A stretch of 64,000 bases of DNA from Haliclona indistincta (taxonomy: Eukaryota; Porifera; Demospongiae; Haplosclerida; Chalinidae). The DNA is taken from the NCBI GenBank assembly GCA_964017065.1, contig OZ024784.1:15481152-15545151 (forward strand), in the 5' to 3' direction. Position numbers and translations under genes: made by a program. The notes beneath the pieces are model-generated. The model searched no databases. It was not told the origin of the DNA and saw nothing but the letters and a program-made list of their open reading frames with translations. This document shows, one piece after another, positions 41,414 through 53,001 of this stretch (the first letter of the stretch is position 1; each line of letters opens with the position of its first letter).

Positions 41414-44400
41414 ATGGCTTTTCTTCGGAGTATTTGTTTTCTGATGGCGCTATTGACGTGCCACCAGTTGGTAGCAGGAACTTTGCAGCACGCTGGACTA
41501 AAGGGAAAGCCTGTCCTACGTGTACAAGCAGAGACTGGTCCTCTTTTATCTGAGAAGGAATTGCTGAAAGACCTGACGGAGCATCGAAACAGACGAGCCG
41601 CTGCGGGTTTGCCTGTGACCGTGAGCAATTTCACGTTTCCCAGCGAGAGCCATACAAGCGGGATTATTCAGTACTCTGGCGGAGACAGCAAGGTTAGCAA
41701 TAGCAACTCCCATTACGCTCTGAGCTCTTATCATTGATCTTTTAATTACTTTGATCAGGTAATCTTTGTGCTGATGTACACCCTTAATTCAAATGGTCTA
41801 CCATCCAGCTCTATTCTTTACAGGTATATTATGTGACTGCATTCTTTGTATGTGTTTCTATCTTTTTACTGTTGCCAGATCTACTAACTACGGCCAAACC
41901 TTTAGTCGTTCTTCTCTAAACTCAGAAGTTGGAACTCAGCATATATTGTATCAGAGTATACATGTTGCTCCAAACAACAACAAAATTGTTAGTGCAGTGA
42001 TTCCATCTGATGTCCAACCTCACTCCTTTCTTTAGTTGGTTTTTAGAGATACCCTGCATGCTCAGATATACATCACGAAGGATGAGGGTGCCACGTTCAT
42101 TACTCAACAGCTAACTCCTAACACAGTGAATCCACGATCTATACTTTTCCATCCTACACTGTATACCCACTTCTTGATTTATGATTCTACCAACAACACT
42201 GTGAGTTACTCGTGTTCAAACACTACTAATGTGTGTTCTCTTTTAGTTGTACTTTAGTACTGATCTTGGACAGTCATTAATCAAAATATCTGATTATGTA
42301 CCATCCGGACAATATCAATGGTACTGTGGATAAAGAAGAGTACATTAAACTATCTCTTTCTCTATGCAGGGGTGTTGCACCATTTGACCTTGAACCTACT
42401 GTATATTACAATGTGTTTAATCCTGCTGATGTCAATAGTAAGTTTCATTCAATTTCAAAATAAGCAGAAGACAAAATACACATGAACTAGTCTTGTCAGA
42501 TTAGTAAATATATTTGTCCATGCCAAGTCCATAACAATGAAGCCATTTGCCCGGTGGAATTATGTTCATGAGGGGGTACAGGCAATACAATCTGTTGGGG
42601 GGTACAGGCAATACAATCTGTTGGGGGGGTACAGGCAATACAATCTGTTGGGGGGTACAGGCAATACAATCTGTTGGGGGTACAGGCAATACAATCTGTT
42701 GGGGGGTACAGGCAATACAATCTGTTGGGGGGTACAGGCAATACAATCTGTTGGGGGGTACAGGCAATACAATCTGTTGGGGGGTACAGGCAATACAATC
42801 TGTTGGGGGGTACAGGCAATACAATCTGTTGGGGGGGTACAGGCAATACAATCTGTTGGGGGGTACAGGCAATACAATCTGTTGGGGGGTACAGGCAATA
42901 CAATCTGTTGGGGGGGTACAGGCAATACAATCTGTTGGGGGGGTACAGGCAATACAATCTGTTGGGGGGTACAGGCAATACAATCTGTTGGGGGGTACAG
43001 GCAATACAATCTGTTGGGGGGTACAGGCAATACAATCTGTTGTTGTTGTTTTTATCGAACCTATACTACTATCTAGGCTCAAACTGGTACTAAATAATTG
43101 CTCTTCCTGATAGCAAGATCTTGTCCTTATAATTATTATGTCTCTATCTAAGGTGGTGACTACACTGTCCATCTGTACCGTCAGGTTGTTCCTGGGAACT
43201 ATGCTGAAGAGTTTGATCCTAGTATTGGCAAACATGATGATTTCCTTATTGTTGGGCGATACATGTTTATACAGGTTTAGTAACGTGTGCACAGGAGAAT
43301 AAGTAATTAATCTTTTTTAACTACAGAAAACTTCGTCATCTGGTTTGGCTACGCTGTGGGTGAGTTATGATCGTAATCCATTCCGTATGGCTCATATCCC
43401 ATCGGTTATAGCTCATCAAGTGAGATAGTAGTATACAATATTGTTTTATAAATTATCACTATGCTCCACAGAACTATATCGTTGATGACATAAAATCATT
43501 GCAAGCTCTAGTTATAGTCCAACACACTAATGGACAATATAACTTGTACCTCTCTGAAGAGACAGGCCAGTATTTCACACTATCTCTGCCAGACTTAGTC
43601 GTGGCTAATGGTGGTCTTGACTTGGAACTAGTAAGAGTATGACAACCTTGCTTATTATTAATGATGTCTATATTCAGGTGGATAGTATTAATGCTACATA
43701 CATAGCCAACCAGAATATAGGTTCTGATGTGCGTACACTGATATCATTTGACAATGGTGGTAACTGGCAGCTACTCAAACCACCTCCTAGTACTTTAACT
43801 TGTCAAGCTGTTAGTATTGTGTGTGTTATGTGAATAACATTATTCTCCTCATCTAGCCATCTTGTTCTCTTCACCTGCACATGTCATCCAGTCAGTACTG
43901 GAGGACAGGAGTGTATTCTCAAGCATCAGCTCCTGGGATCATCATAGCACATGGTACCATCATCCTCTCTCTTGCTCATAGCAAGTGTTACTGTTACCCA
44001 TTAGGTACTACTGGATCATCACTCAGCAGCAATCCTGACCTGTTTGTGTCCACTGATGGTGGAATCAATTGGATAATGGTGAGTACTCTGATGTTGTGAA
44101 CATGAAGCTTTGAATGGTGTTTGTACAGTCACTCCAATCCACCTGGGGAGTGACAGTGCTGGATCATGGCGGGCTCATTGTAGCTGCTAAAGACTATCAC
44201 CAGCAAGATCATTCTAGTGTACTCATGTATTCATGTAATGAGGGGAGTACTTGGACTAGTTATACCTTTTCCAATCGAGACATGACAATATTCGGAGTGA
44301 TCACTGAGCCAGGAGAGACCACTACTTCAGTCAGGTGGGTTTCTTTTTGTCTATTTCATCTCACTTCCTTCTTGCAGCTTATTTGGTATAGAACATTTTG

Positions 44401-45773
44401 CAAACATAGAATGGGAAGTGGTTCAGATTAACTTTACAACTGTGTTTACCGGTCTGTGCCAACCAGCTGACTACTTTTGGTGGCATCCTTGGGACGAGGT
44501 AATTCACATAATGTTATGTGGTCTACACTTTCAATGTTCTTCTAGCGCTCATCCAGTGAGTGTTTGTTGGGTAATAGGGTCTCCATTCAGCGCCGTAGAC
44601 CATCTGTGTGCTGTCTCAACAGTCAGCAGTTCTCTAGAGTAGTGAACTACACGAAGTGTGCCTGTGTCTTTGAAGACTTTGAATGGTCAGTTACCATACT
44701 GCTATAGCAGCATCTGTATACTGATCCATCAATAGTGACTATGGCTACATGCATTCTGATGGTGTCAATGGTACGTGTGTGAGGGACGCTTCTATTGCTT
44801 TACCTGGTTACTGTCAGGATGGTGTCACTCATGACACATTGAGCAAAGGGTATGGATTACACATGTGTTGTCGCTATGTGCAGACATTTATCACGTTGTA
44901 GGTATCGCAAGGTTGGTGGAGATGTATGCAAAGAAGGTTTAGAGTCCGTTTATGGAGCTACTGACACACCTTGTTGCTCTAATGGTAAGTACGCTATATC
45001 AATTGATTGCACCTGATAGAATCTTCAGGTTCAACTACCTGCCCTCCACCTACTACTTGTCCATCCTGTCCTACCCCAAATACCTGCCCTACATGTCCTC
45101 CTCCTACTACTTGTCCATCCTGTCCTACCCCAACTACCTGCCCTCCACCTACTTCTTGTCCATCCTGTCCTACCCCAACTACCTGCCCTACATGTCCTCC
45201 ACCTACTACTTGTCCATCCTGTCCCAACCCAGCTAACTGCCCTACGTGTCCACCTACTACTTGTCAACCCTGTACCAACCCAACTAACTGCCCAAACTGT
45301 CCCTTCACAAACATCCCTACCTCCTGCCCTCCTTGTTCCTCCTCTAATACTCCTACCAGCTACACACATGTGACAGGATCTGTTGCAGGTCCTGCTACCT
45401 CATCAACTAATGTAGTCGCAGTAGTTCTCGCTGTTTTATTGGTCATCACTGTTGTCATCGTTGTTGCGCTGTTCACTGTATCAGTTGTATTAGTTTGGTA
45501 AGTAATAACTTGCACTACCATCAATATTCTGTTTGGCAGATGTTTACTTTTACACTAAATGTGGGTGTATACATTGATTGTATCTTGATGGTAGGAAATT
45601 GATGGGTAAAAGTGGTTATCAAGCTGTGCCAAGAAATGAGCGGTTTGTGTTCAGACAAAATAGCCCAGATAGAGTTCAAACTAACCTCGGTAAGTGACCA
45701 ATAACTATGAGCTAGCTGACATTTTTCTTCAGGATTTCAAGCTGATGATGACGAGGCACCCCTTCAACCGTAA
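41414..45773 (+). CDS. VPS10-domain (sortilin-like) receptor, copy 2, with Cys-Pro-Thr stalk
   Basis: Signal peptide MAFLRSICFLMALLTCHQLV. The VPS10 propeller exons parallel copy 1 (TKDEGATFITQ, SFDNGGNWQLL, STDGGINWIM, SCNEGSTWTSY) and are followed by the 10CC module (SVCCLNSQQ, GDVCKEG, TPCCSNG). Between 10CC and the membrane is an expanded Cys/Pro/Thr repeat (45034-45320) absent from copy 1. The transmembrane helix is VVAVVLAVLLVITVVIVVAL. The tail contains SGYQAVP, a YxxPhi endocytic signal, and ends ADDDEAPLQP. The intron at about 42439-43153 is enlarged by a 26-bp minisatellite. The N-terminal exons differ strongly from copy 1, whereas central exons and even introns are nearly identical, suggesting gene conversion. 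Confidence 0.92.
42572..43042. repeat. 26-bp minisatellite, 18 copies, in a VPS10 copy 2 intron
   Basis: Eighteen identical cores TACAGGCAATACAATCTGTTG separated by runs of four to seven G, mean period about 26.2 bp. Copy-to-copy variation is confined to G-run length. Neither VPS10 copy 1 nor copy 3 has an array in the matching intron. Because the unit lacks stops in several frames, it produces long spurious ORFs on both strands. The G-runs could form quadruplexes on the transcribed strand (inference). Confidence 0.95.
45034..45320 (+). repeat. Coding repeat: Cys-Pro-Thr stalk of VPS10 copy 2
   Basis: Tandem imperfect repeats encode units such as PPPTTCPSCPTPTTCP, about eight in all, forming a rigid cysteine-rich stalk before the membrane. 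Copy 3 has fewer units, interrupted by two transposons. Copy 1 has none. Confidence 0.85.
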
Positions 45774-45928
45774 ATACACACAGCTGTGATATCAGACTAT
45801 TTTGTATTACCATGATGTACATGTACTACCATCTTGTGTAGATTAGCTAGTAATAACACAGAGATGATTATTTTTATGCTGAGCAAAGTTCAAAACTGAC
45901 ATGATCGAATATTTGATCTACTGTTTGA

Positions 45929-46025
45929 TCATGCGATGCGTGCTTGCCGGAGACAATTCAGTCTTTTTGTAATAGCCCATTGTTCAGCAGATAATGTGCT
46001 CTCTCCGTAACTAAGTGACACTAAT

Positions 46026-46065
<40 letters not shown>

Positions 46066-47738
46066 ACATTAGCAGACCACAGTACGAATACAACAAACCG
46101 TGCCAGAGAGAGAAGGTGATGGAAGGTATCAGCATTCATTGTGGAATCATTTTTCCTCATTTCCACAAACTCGTCCTCCAGTGTCTACACACATCACATG
46201 ATTTCTGACTAACCACACACACACAAGCACTTGCCTTCTTCAGTCCATCATCTAGATTGTAGTCTAGCTATCTAGCTATGGTCAGGTACTGTCTGATTTG
46301 ATGTAACAGATTGTCAGGAAGATCAGCTATGAGTGCATCACATGAAGGATGATCCTCTGCCGTTGTGGTCGGAATTAAAGGCACTTTACAATCAACCTTA
46401 ACATATCAAGCTAGTGAGCATCACTTGCATAGTAATGTACTTACACTCAATATTGATCTGGCCTCTGAGAGTATCATCACAGGCTAGACATGGAACAGAT
46501 AAGCTGATACGCTAACATGTTGTTTAACTCACCATGTCACAGTCAAATTCCATCATGTGATAATGAAAATCATATTTGAGTTTCTGCCACTGAATGAGGT
46601 ATCCCAGTGCAGTGAGATTATTAACTCCTTTCTCACTGAGCTTTCCAGCCTGTAGTACAGTCTCGTCCACCATTAGTAGTGTTCCAGGAGCCAGTTGTAG
46701 CCTCCCTGCCATTAACCTGTTGGCAGTGTAGTCTTTATGAGGGCTGAACTGAGCATTGTTCATTATGTCAAGAGTGAGAGGAAGAAAATGAATCTGTAGA
46801 TGAGAGAGAGATGGCTGTGACTGGGCAAGAGGAGAGTAACCTTGGAGACTATTTGTTTGATGAGATCATGAAGAAGATTAGCTAGGTAGGATGGGGTGCC
46901 TGTTAGATTGATAGAGAACTTGCCCAGAGCAAGCATATCAGAACGACCATAACTGAAATTACAAATCTAAGTAACGGTTCTTCCACAAGACAAGATACTC
47001 ACACTGATGAGATAAGATGGAAGAGTACATATTCAGCTGCTAACCTGTCTCCCAGCAGCACAGTTGCTAACATGTCCACAACAGCTTCACGACATGCCAA
47101 TACATTGCAACCAACACTCTGAAACACTATTTGAAAAGAAAATTATAAAACGAAGCAAGCCTGAAAGGTATACCTGATGTGGTGGTAGGTGTTGGAAGTG
47201 AAAGAGGAATCAGTGGATTGGTGTGAGTGAGGAGAGTTGCTGCAATGCAGTGTAGACGAGGCACAAGAGAGGGAGGTGGAGAATGTGCACGTTGCTCTAT
47301 AGCCGAGTCATGTGGAAAAGAGTCTGCATCATCATCATTTTCTTCACAGAAAAATGAGGTCAAGGCAGGATCATTTGATAAAATGCCTACAAACTCTACC
47401 ATCGCAGTCACAGAGAACACCTCTTCCTCTCTATAGACCTTGAAACAAAAATAGTGTTGAGATGAAAGTTGAACATACCTTCACAAGACAAGGTGATCTG
47501 GTTTCTCCGGGTAAAGGATAATTCAATGATGGGATAACCTCTTTCTTTTGTTTGACTGACGTGTCGTCAGACAAACCAGCACGTGCTTTCTTGGTAAGCT
47601 GTGGTGAATCACCCTCTATCTCCATCTCACCATCACTTTCGTCACCGTCACTCATTCTCCTCTTAGCATTACCAAGTTGTGTAGAGACAGTATTGTACTG
47701 AAATCAGGCTTGTGAGGGTAATGATTGGAGTCAAGTAT
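45929..47738 (-). pseudogene. 5'-truncated MCMBP duplicate
   Basis: Nearly identical to the 3' two thirds of the complete MCMBP gene at 55099-57585. It includes LVKV at the end of an exon, MVEFVGILSNDPALTSFF, HSPPPSLVPRLH, SPHKDYTANRLMAGRLQL and the C-terminal NCLRQARIA. Homology stops abruptly at 47738, inside the exon encoding LDSNHY. The N-terminal exons are missing, and a 7-bp deletion relative to the complete copy shifts the frame near 47690-47700. Upstream it is joined through 4 bp to a stray QDPR exon 1. A hybrid transcript would give a short chimeric peptide that terminates early. Internal ATGs could express a C-terminal piece, but I have no evidence of this. Confidence 0.85.
46028..46070. 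repeat. (GA)n microsatellite, about 21 units
   Basis: A pure GA run. The duplicate at 55198-55209 has only about six units, so it expanded or contracted after the duplication. On the minus strand it forms the polypyrimidine tract before the acceptor of the last MCMBP exon. Confidence 0.95.
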
Positions 47739-47742
47739 GAAA

Positions 47743-47819
47743 GACTTAAAGTGATCCACAATAGCTGCACCTAGTGCACCCTTACCACCGTACACTACTA
47801 CTCTAACCTGCGACGCCAT
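47743..47819 (-). pseudogene. Duplicated QDPR exon 1 fragment
   Basis: The minus strand from ATG 47819 matches QDPR exon 1 (MASQVRVVVYGGKGALGAAI and on) up to the bases AAGTC. In the true gene this is 40287-40291. After four filler bases, MCMBP sequence begins at 47738. The QDPR donor splice site was lost at the breakpoint. Confidence 0.9.
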
Positions 47820-48233
47820 CAACAAAAATAATGTCGGCAAACACTTGCATGGCTTGCTAGACAGCTAGAGATACGCTAAAAGGCGTGTGGTCAATCACAC
47901 GCCCCACCCTTGCCTTGCACAGAGCGTATACGAACATGAAGGTACTGCTGTGTGTACTCGGTTTGCTGTCGGTCTCTTTCGAGCTTGTGGCGGGGTCACT
48001 GAAGTGGGCTGAGCTCGGCTGAGCTATCAAAGGGCGACCGCTCTCGTTTGATAGCCAAGGAGCCTCATCACAGATCGATCAGTGAGATAGTAAATGAACT
48101 AAGAGAGAGGCGATCGGCTAGTTCTTCTCCAAACGAAACCAGCAAATTCACCTTCTACGGTGACTCGCACAGTAATGGTATAATACAGTACTCCGGAGGA
48201 GACAGTCAGGTGAATAACTTTAGCCCATAACAC

Positions 48234-49621
48234 CATAGATAATATATTACCCTCCCGGGATTGAAAACGGATCACGTGCGCCCAATAGCGTAATACAAAT
48301 GCTTGCGGTCACACCACGTCCTGCGAATCACACCTCTAAATGTGTGAATTTCCAGCCCAGAGAAGAGAGGTCGAGGCGTTCTCAGGCTAATCTAGGCCTT
48401 GGTTAGGTTGCTTCTTAAAATATTTTTACGTGAACTAGTCTATCGAGTCTCCCGCTAGCCACAGTAGCTTGTTTTTCAGGTGAATATACTGCAAGTTTCG
48501 AGCAATCTCTTGTTTCTTAGCCGTGGTAGCCTGCTTTCTGATTTGTGGGGTTATATCTACGCTAGGATTAGTTGTACCCTATGGAAAACCTGTTCTACAC
48601 ACTGCCTATAAATCAGTGCTTTGCATGAAAGTAGTTTTGGTCAGCCCTCGCAGTGCTATCAACTCTCACGCAACTTGCGTGAGACTCACGCATTCAAGCT
48701 TTAAAATTTCCGTATAACAGCCAAAAATCTCCGTATAACAGCAGATATTTCCGTAAACTACGAAATCTCACGCATTTGAGCTACATTTGGTTGAGGTCTC
48801 TGCCCTCGTGTCTCGTTCTACGTGTTTTAGCCACAAAATGGCTCATTACTGGACCATTTTTGTGGGGTAGCAGATAGATGTTTAGTTTAGTAGTGCTTAT
48901 AATAATTACATGAGTCTATAGCTCTTGCTATGGTGTATTGCATGGGCTAAGCCTTTTTCTCTACTAACTTTGTGTTGAATAATACTGCTATTTACACATG
49001 TAACTATTCACTATCACTACAATTATTGTTGCAAAATGCCTGGTCATAAAAAGTTTTTGAGTGTGTATAGGAAGAACAAAGAGAGAGACAGAGAGAAAAA
49101 GAAGCAAAACAGGCTACACAGTACAGTACAGTGCACTTGAGACAAGAGCAACATGTGAAACTCAGACTTTTCCTGGCTAGTGATAGTTGGTCGAGATCTA
49201 GTGACCTCTGTGTTTAGCGCAGATGTACCCGACAAGCTGACTAGTGTTTCTTCTGTATTGCTACTACTTTTTACTCTTGACGAGATGAGACTGACTGTGT
49301 CCAGGTAATGAAGAATCATGGATGGTAGATCTGTGTAAAAGTCCGCGGCACTCAATCACTCTCCATATGGGTTGTCTTGTAAGTTGTAGTACGAGATACT
49401 TCAATCTAAAAGCTTTTCTATCATATACAGCGGAACAATCACGCTACGTATACATCAATGAGTCATCGCTGGCTGTTCTAGTTCCTACAGTTCGTCACTG
49501 TTTATGTCGAGGTTTATGTCGCTCTCTCTCTGATTTTGCCAACTTCGGAATCGGTGTGTCCGCGTGAAAGTCCGTAAACTACGGTCGTTTCCAATCCCGG
49601 GAGGATAATATAATATCTATG
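48234..49621. mobile_element. 1388-bp DNA transposon in a VPS10 copy 3 intron
   Basis: Boundaries come from aligning with copy 1, which lacks it: the intron there runs from ACCCATAACAC directly into AACCACAC. The repeated ATAACAC (48227-48233 and 49622-49628) is the 7-8-bp target duplication. The ends are inverted repeats of about 37 bp with three mismatches, beginning CATAGATA and containing TATTA and CCTCCCGGGATTG. Subterminal CCGTAAACTACG motifs occur near the right part. No transposase was recognised, so it is probably non-autonomous. Confidence 0.88.
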
Positions 49622-49644
49622 ATAACACAACCACACTTTTAGTA

Positions 49645-49819
49645 CAGTGGAACCTCTCTAATCCGGACACCATTGTGACTTAAAATTTTGTCCTGAATGA
49701 CGGGGTGTCCTCTTTTTAAGGATTAAAATATACACTCGTCATCAATCGGGACCCACATTTATTGACCTTTAAAACGGGGTGTCCGCAATTCAGAGGTCCT
49801 GATTAGCGGTGTTTTGCTG
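49645..49819. mobile_element. 175-bp Tc1/mariner-type MITE in a VPS10 copy 3 intron
   Basis: Flanked by TA on both sides (49643-49644, 49820-49821). The left end CAGTGGAACCTCTCTAATCC and the right end, inverted, share an imperfect terminal repeat (CAG..AACMYC.CTAAT..GGAC). GGACACC/GGTGTCC lies inside. It is absent from the corresponding copy 1 intron. The TA duplication and CAGTGGAACC end are typical of mariner-like elements. Confidence 0.8.
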
Positions 49820-50688
49820 TATTATCTACATGTTCTCAATTCCCAGGTAATCTTCGTACTCACATATGCAGTTGCGACTGTACAAAACCAGCCTAGAACA
49901 GTCAGCTCCTATTTATACAGGTAGAGTGTGCCGTGTGCGTATTAATACACAATTTATATGTTTCACAGATCTGCTGACTATGGTAAAACATTTACCAACA
50001 TCACTGACATTGTCTCAACAGGATCTCACGTACTGTATCAGAGTATACACGTTGCTCCAAATGACAATAAAATTGTTAGTGCACAAGCGACCCGCCACAC
50101 TCCTTACCTCTCCTCTATTTCTTTAGTTGGTGTTCAGAGATGCCTATCGTGCACAGATATACATCACGAAGGATGAGGGAGTAACATTCACCACACAGAC
50201 GCTATCTCCCAGCACATTGAGCACATCGACTATGCTCTTCCATCCTACACTGAATACAAACTTCTTGATTTTTGACTCTGCCAACTATGCCGTGAGTCTC
50301 TTCTCTTGATTTTTAGTCTTATGTTTTCACTCATTTTTCCAGCTTTATGTCACTGACAATCTTGGTAAAACCATGACCAAATTATCTGACAATGTTCCAC
50401 CAAGACAGTATCAATGGTAAGTGCATAGAAATGATAAAGGTATATGCTCAAATTCATTTCTCCTCTACAGGGGTGTTAACCCTTATGATACGGACCCCAC
50501 TATCGTGTATTACAATGTGTTTAATCCTAATGATGTTAAAAGTGAGTGATTGAGAAGTCCTAATAGTATTCATGTCTTCTGATCTAATTTCCTGTCACTG
50601 CAATGCATGTCCTCTCATCCTGTCACAGTTCATGTGTTGTAGCCTGATTGATAGACATATGCATGATCCTGTGGGTTGTATATAATTA

Positions 50689-50887
50689 TTAAACCATAGT
50701 ATGAATAATTCTCTTTGATGTAACGACCGTTAATGAGGGCTATAAATCGTGTACAGGCCCGCACGCGTTTCAAGATGGCCGCCGCGTTCAAGAATCCACA
50801 AAGAAACGGCGCTCGGGCTGCCCTGCGGTCTTCCTGCGATGAAAGGTAGCCAGCTAGACGTCAGGCAAGCAGTGCACTATGGTTTAA
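50689..50887. mobile_element. About 199-bp MITE in a VPS10 copy 3 intron
   Basis: Ends are TTAAACCATAGT and its inverse ACTATGGTTTAA. The matching copy 1 intron lacks it. The interior is unexpectedly GC-rich (for example GATGGCCGCCGCG, CGGCGCTCGGGCTGCC) compared with its surroundings. Confidence 0.75.
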
Positions 50888-50923
50888 AGTAGTTATATAC
50901 CTCACAGTCGGTATATAACTACT
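50888..50923. repeat. Perfect 14-bp hairpin beside the MITE
   Basis: AGTAGTTATATACC, an 8-bp loop, then its inverse GGTATATAACTACT. It directly adjoins the 50689-50887 MITE and is also absent from copy 1, so it arrived with or after that element. Confidence 0.75.
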
Positions 50924-53001
50924 ATTTAATCTGTCTCCTACCTTTCTCTCTTAAGGGGGTGACTACACTGTCCCTCTATATACAAAGACAGCTCCCTATA
51001 CTAACAAACCTGTGGAATTTGATCCTAGTATTGGCAAACATGACGATTTCCTTATTGTTGGACGATACATGTTTATACAGGTATGTGAAAGTATGCACAA
51101 GACGTGCGAATATATATTAATTAGTTTTAGTGTTGTAAAAGTAATGAGGTTTAATTTTGTAAAAAGTTGGTCTAATTTTAGTTTTAGTTATTAATATTGT
51201 AAAAGTTCAGTCTGGTAATAATTAGTTATAGTTTGTTATTGTTAACAATAATTACAACACTACAGAAAGCTTCGTCAACTGGTTTGGCTACACTGTGGGT
51301 GAGTTATGATCGTAATCCATTCCGTATGGCTCATATCCCATCAATTATACCTCATCAAGTAAGAAAAAGGAATCAATTTTACAAAATTAAAGTGTATTCT
51401 ACTCTATTATAGAACTACATTGTTGATGACATAAAATCATTGCAAGCTCTAGTTATAGTGCAACACACTAATGGACAATATAACTTGTACCTCTCTGAAG
51501 AGACAGGCCAGTATTTCACACTATCTCTGCCAGACTTAGTCGTGGCTAATGGTGGTCTTGACTTGGAACTAGTAAGAGTATGACGACCGTGTCTTATTAT
51601 TAATGATGTCTATATTCAGGTGGATAGTATTAATGCTACATACATAGCCAACCAGAATACAGGTTCTGATGTTCGTACACTGATATCATTTGACAATGGT
51701 GGTAACTGGCAGCTACTCAAGCCTCCTAGTACTTTAACTTGTCCACCTGTGAGTATTGTGTGTGTATGTGAATACCATTATTCTCCTCATCTAGCCATCT
51801 TGTTCTCTTCACCTGCACATGTCATCCAGTCAGTACTGGAGGACAGGAGTGTATTCTCAAGCATCAGCTCCTGGGATCATCATAGCACATGGTACCATCA
51901 TCCTCTCTCTCTCTTGCTCATAGCAAGTGTTACTGTTACCCATTAGGTACTACTGGATCATCACTCAGCAGCAATCCTGACCTGTTTGTGTCCACTGATG
52001 GTGGAATCAATTGGATAATAGTGAGTACTCTGATGTTGTGAACATGAAGCTTTGAATGGTGTTTGTACAGTCACTCCAATACACCTGGGGAGTGACAGTG
52101 CTGGATCATGGCGGGCTCATTGTAGCTGCTAAAGACTATAATCAAGGAGATAGATCCAGTGTGCTGATGTACTCTTGTGATGAAGGAACTAGCTGGAAAT
52201 CTTTCTCGTTTTCTGATACGGATATTATCATATTTGGAGTGATCACTGAACCAGGAGAAACTACAACAGTAGTTAGGTAAGAGCCATCTTTCTCTTATAC
52301 TTATTATCTATTGATTTTTTTTCTGTAGCTTATATGGCATAGAGGAGTTAGCTAATCCAGAGTGGACATCAATAAAGATTGATTTCAAGGCAGTATTCAC
52401 TGGTCAGTGTCAACCATCTGACTACTACTTGTGGCAACCTTGGGACGTGGTAATTCCTATAATCTACAACCAGCATTGCTGTGTGCTTTACACTATTATT
52501 CACTTCAGCGCTCGCCTGCTGACTGTCTGTTGGGCAGTAAATTATCAATTCAGCGCCGTAGACCATCTGTGTGCTGTCTCAACAGTCAGCAGTTCTCTAG
52601 AGTAGTGAACTACACAAAGTGTGCCTGTGTCTTTGAAGACTTTGAATGGTCAGTTACCATACTGCTATAGCAGCACCTGTATACTGATCCATCTATAGTG
52701 ACTATGGCTACATGCATTCTAACGGTGTCAATGGTACGTGTGTGAGGGACGCTTCTATTGCTTTACCTGGTTACTGTCAGGATGGTGTCACTCATGACAC
52801 ATTGAGCAAAGGGTATGGATTACACATGTGTCGACACTATGTGCAGACATTTATCACGTTGTAGGTATCGCAAGGTTGGTGGAGATGTATGCAAAGGAGG
52901 TTCAGAGTCCGTTTATGGAGCTACTGACACACCTTGTTGCTCTAACGGTAAGTACGCTATATCCTGGTTGATTGCACCTGGTAGAACCTTCAGGTACAAC
53001 T

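Noticed and set aside
42572..43042. CRISPR-like array of regularly spaced identical repeats
   Set aside because: The spacing is only a four- to seven-base G-run, not unique spacers, and the locus is an intron of an animal gene; it is a minisatellite.
42496..43292. Long overlapping ORFs on both strands with repeating YRQYNLLGG / PPTDCIACTP peptides
   Set aside because: They are translations of the 26-bp minisatellite in an intron, open in several frames because the unit has no stops; absent from both paralogs.
45031..45369. Minus-strand ORF of RRAGSWGRTGWTSSRW repeats
   Set aside because: Antisense of the Cys-Pro-Thr coding repeat of VPS10 copy 2.
49322..49567. 81-codon ORF in the 1388-bp element
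   Set aside because: No transposase motif, and no support from a paralog or splicing.
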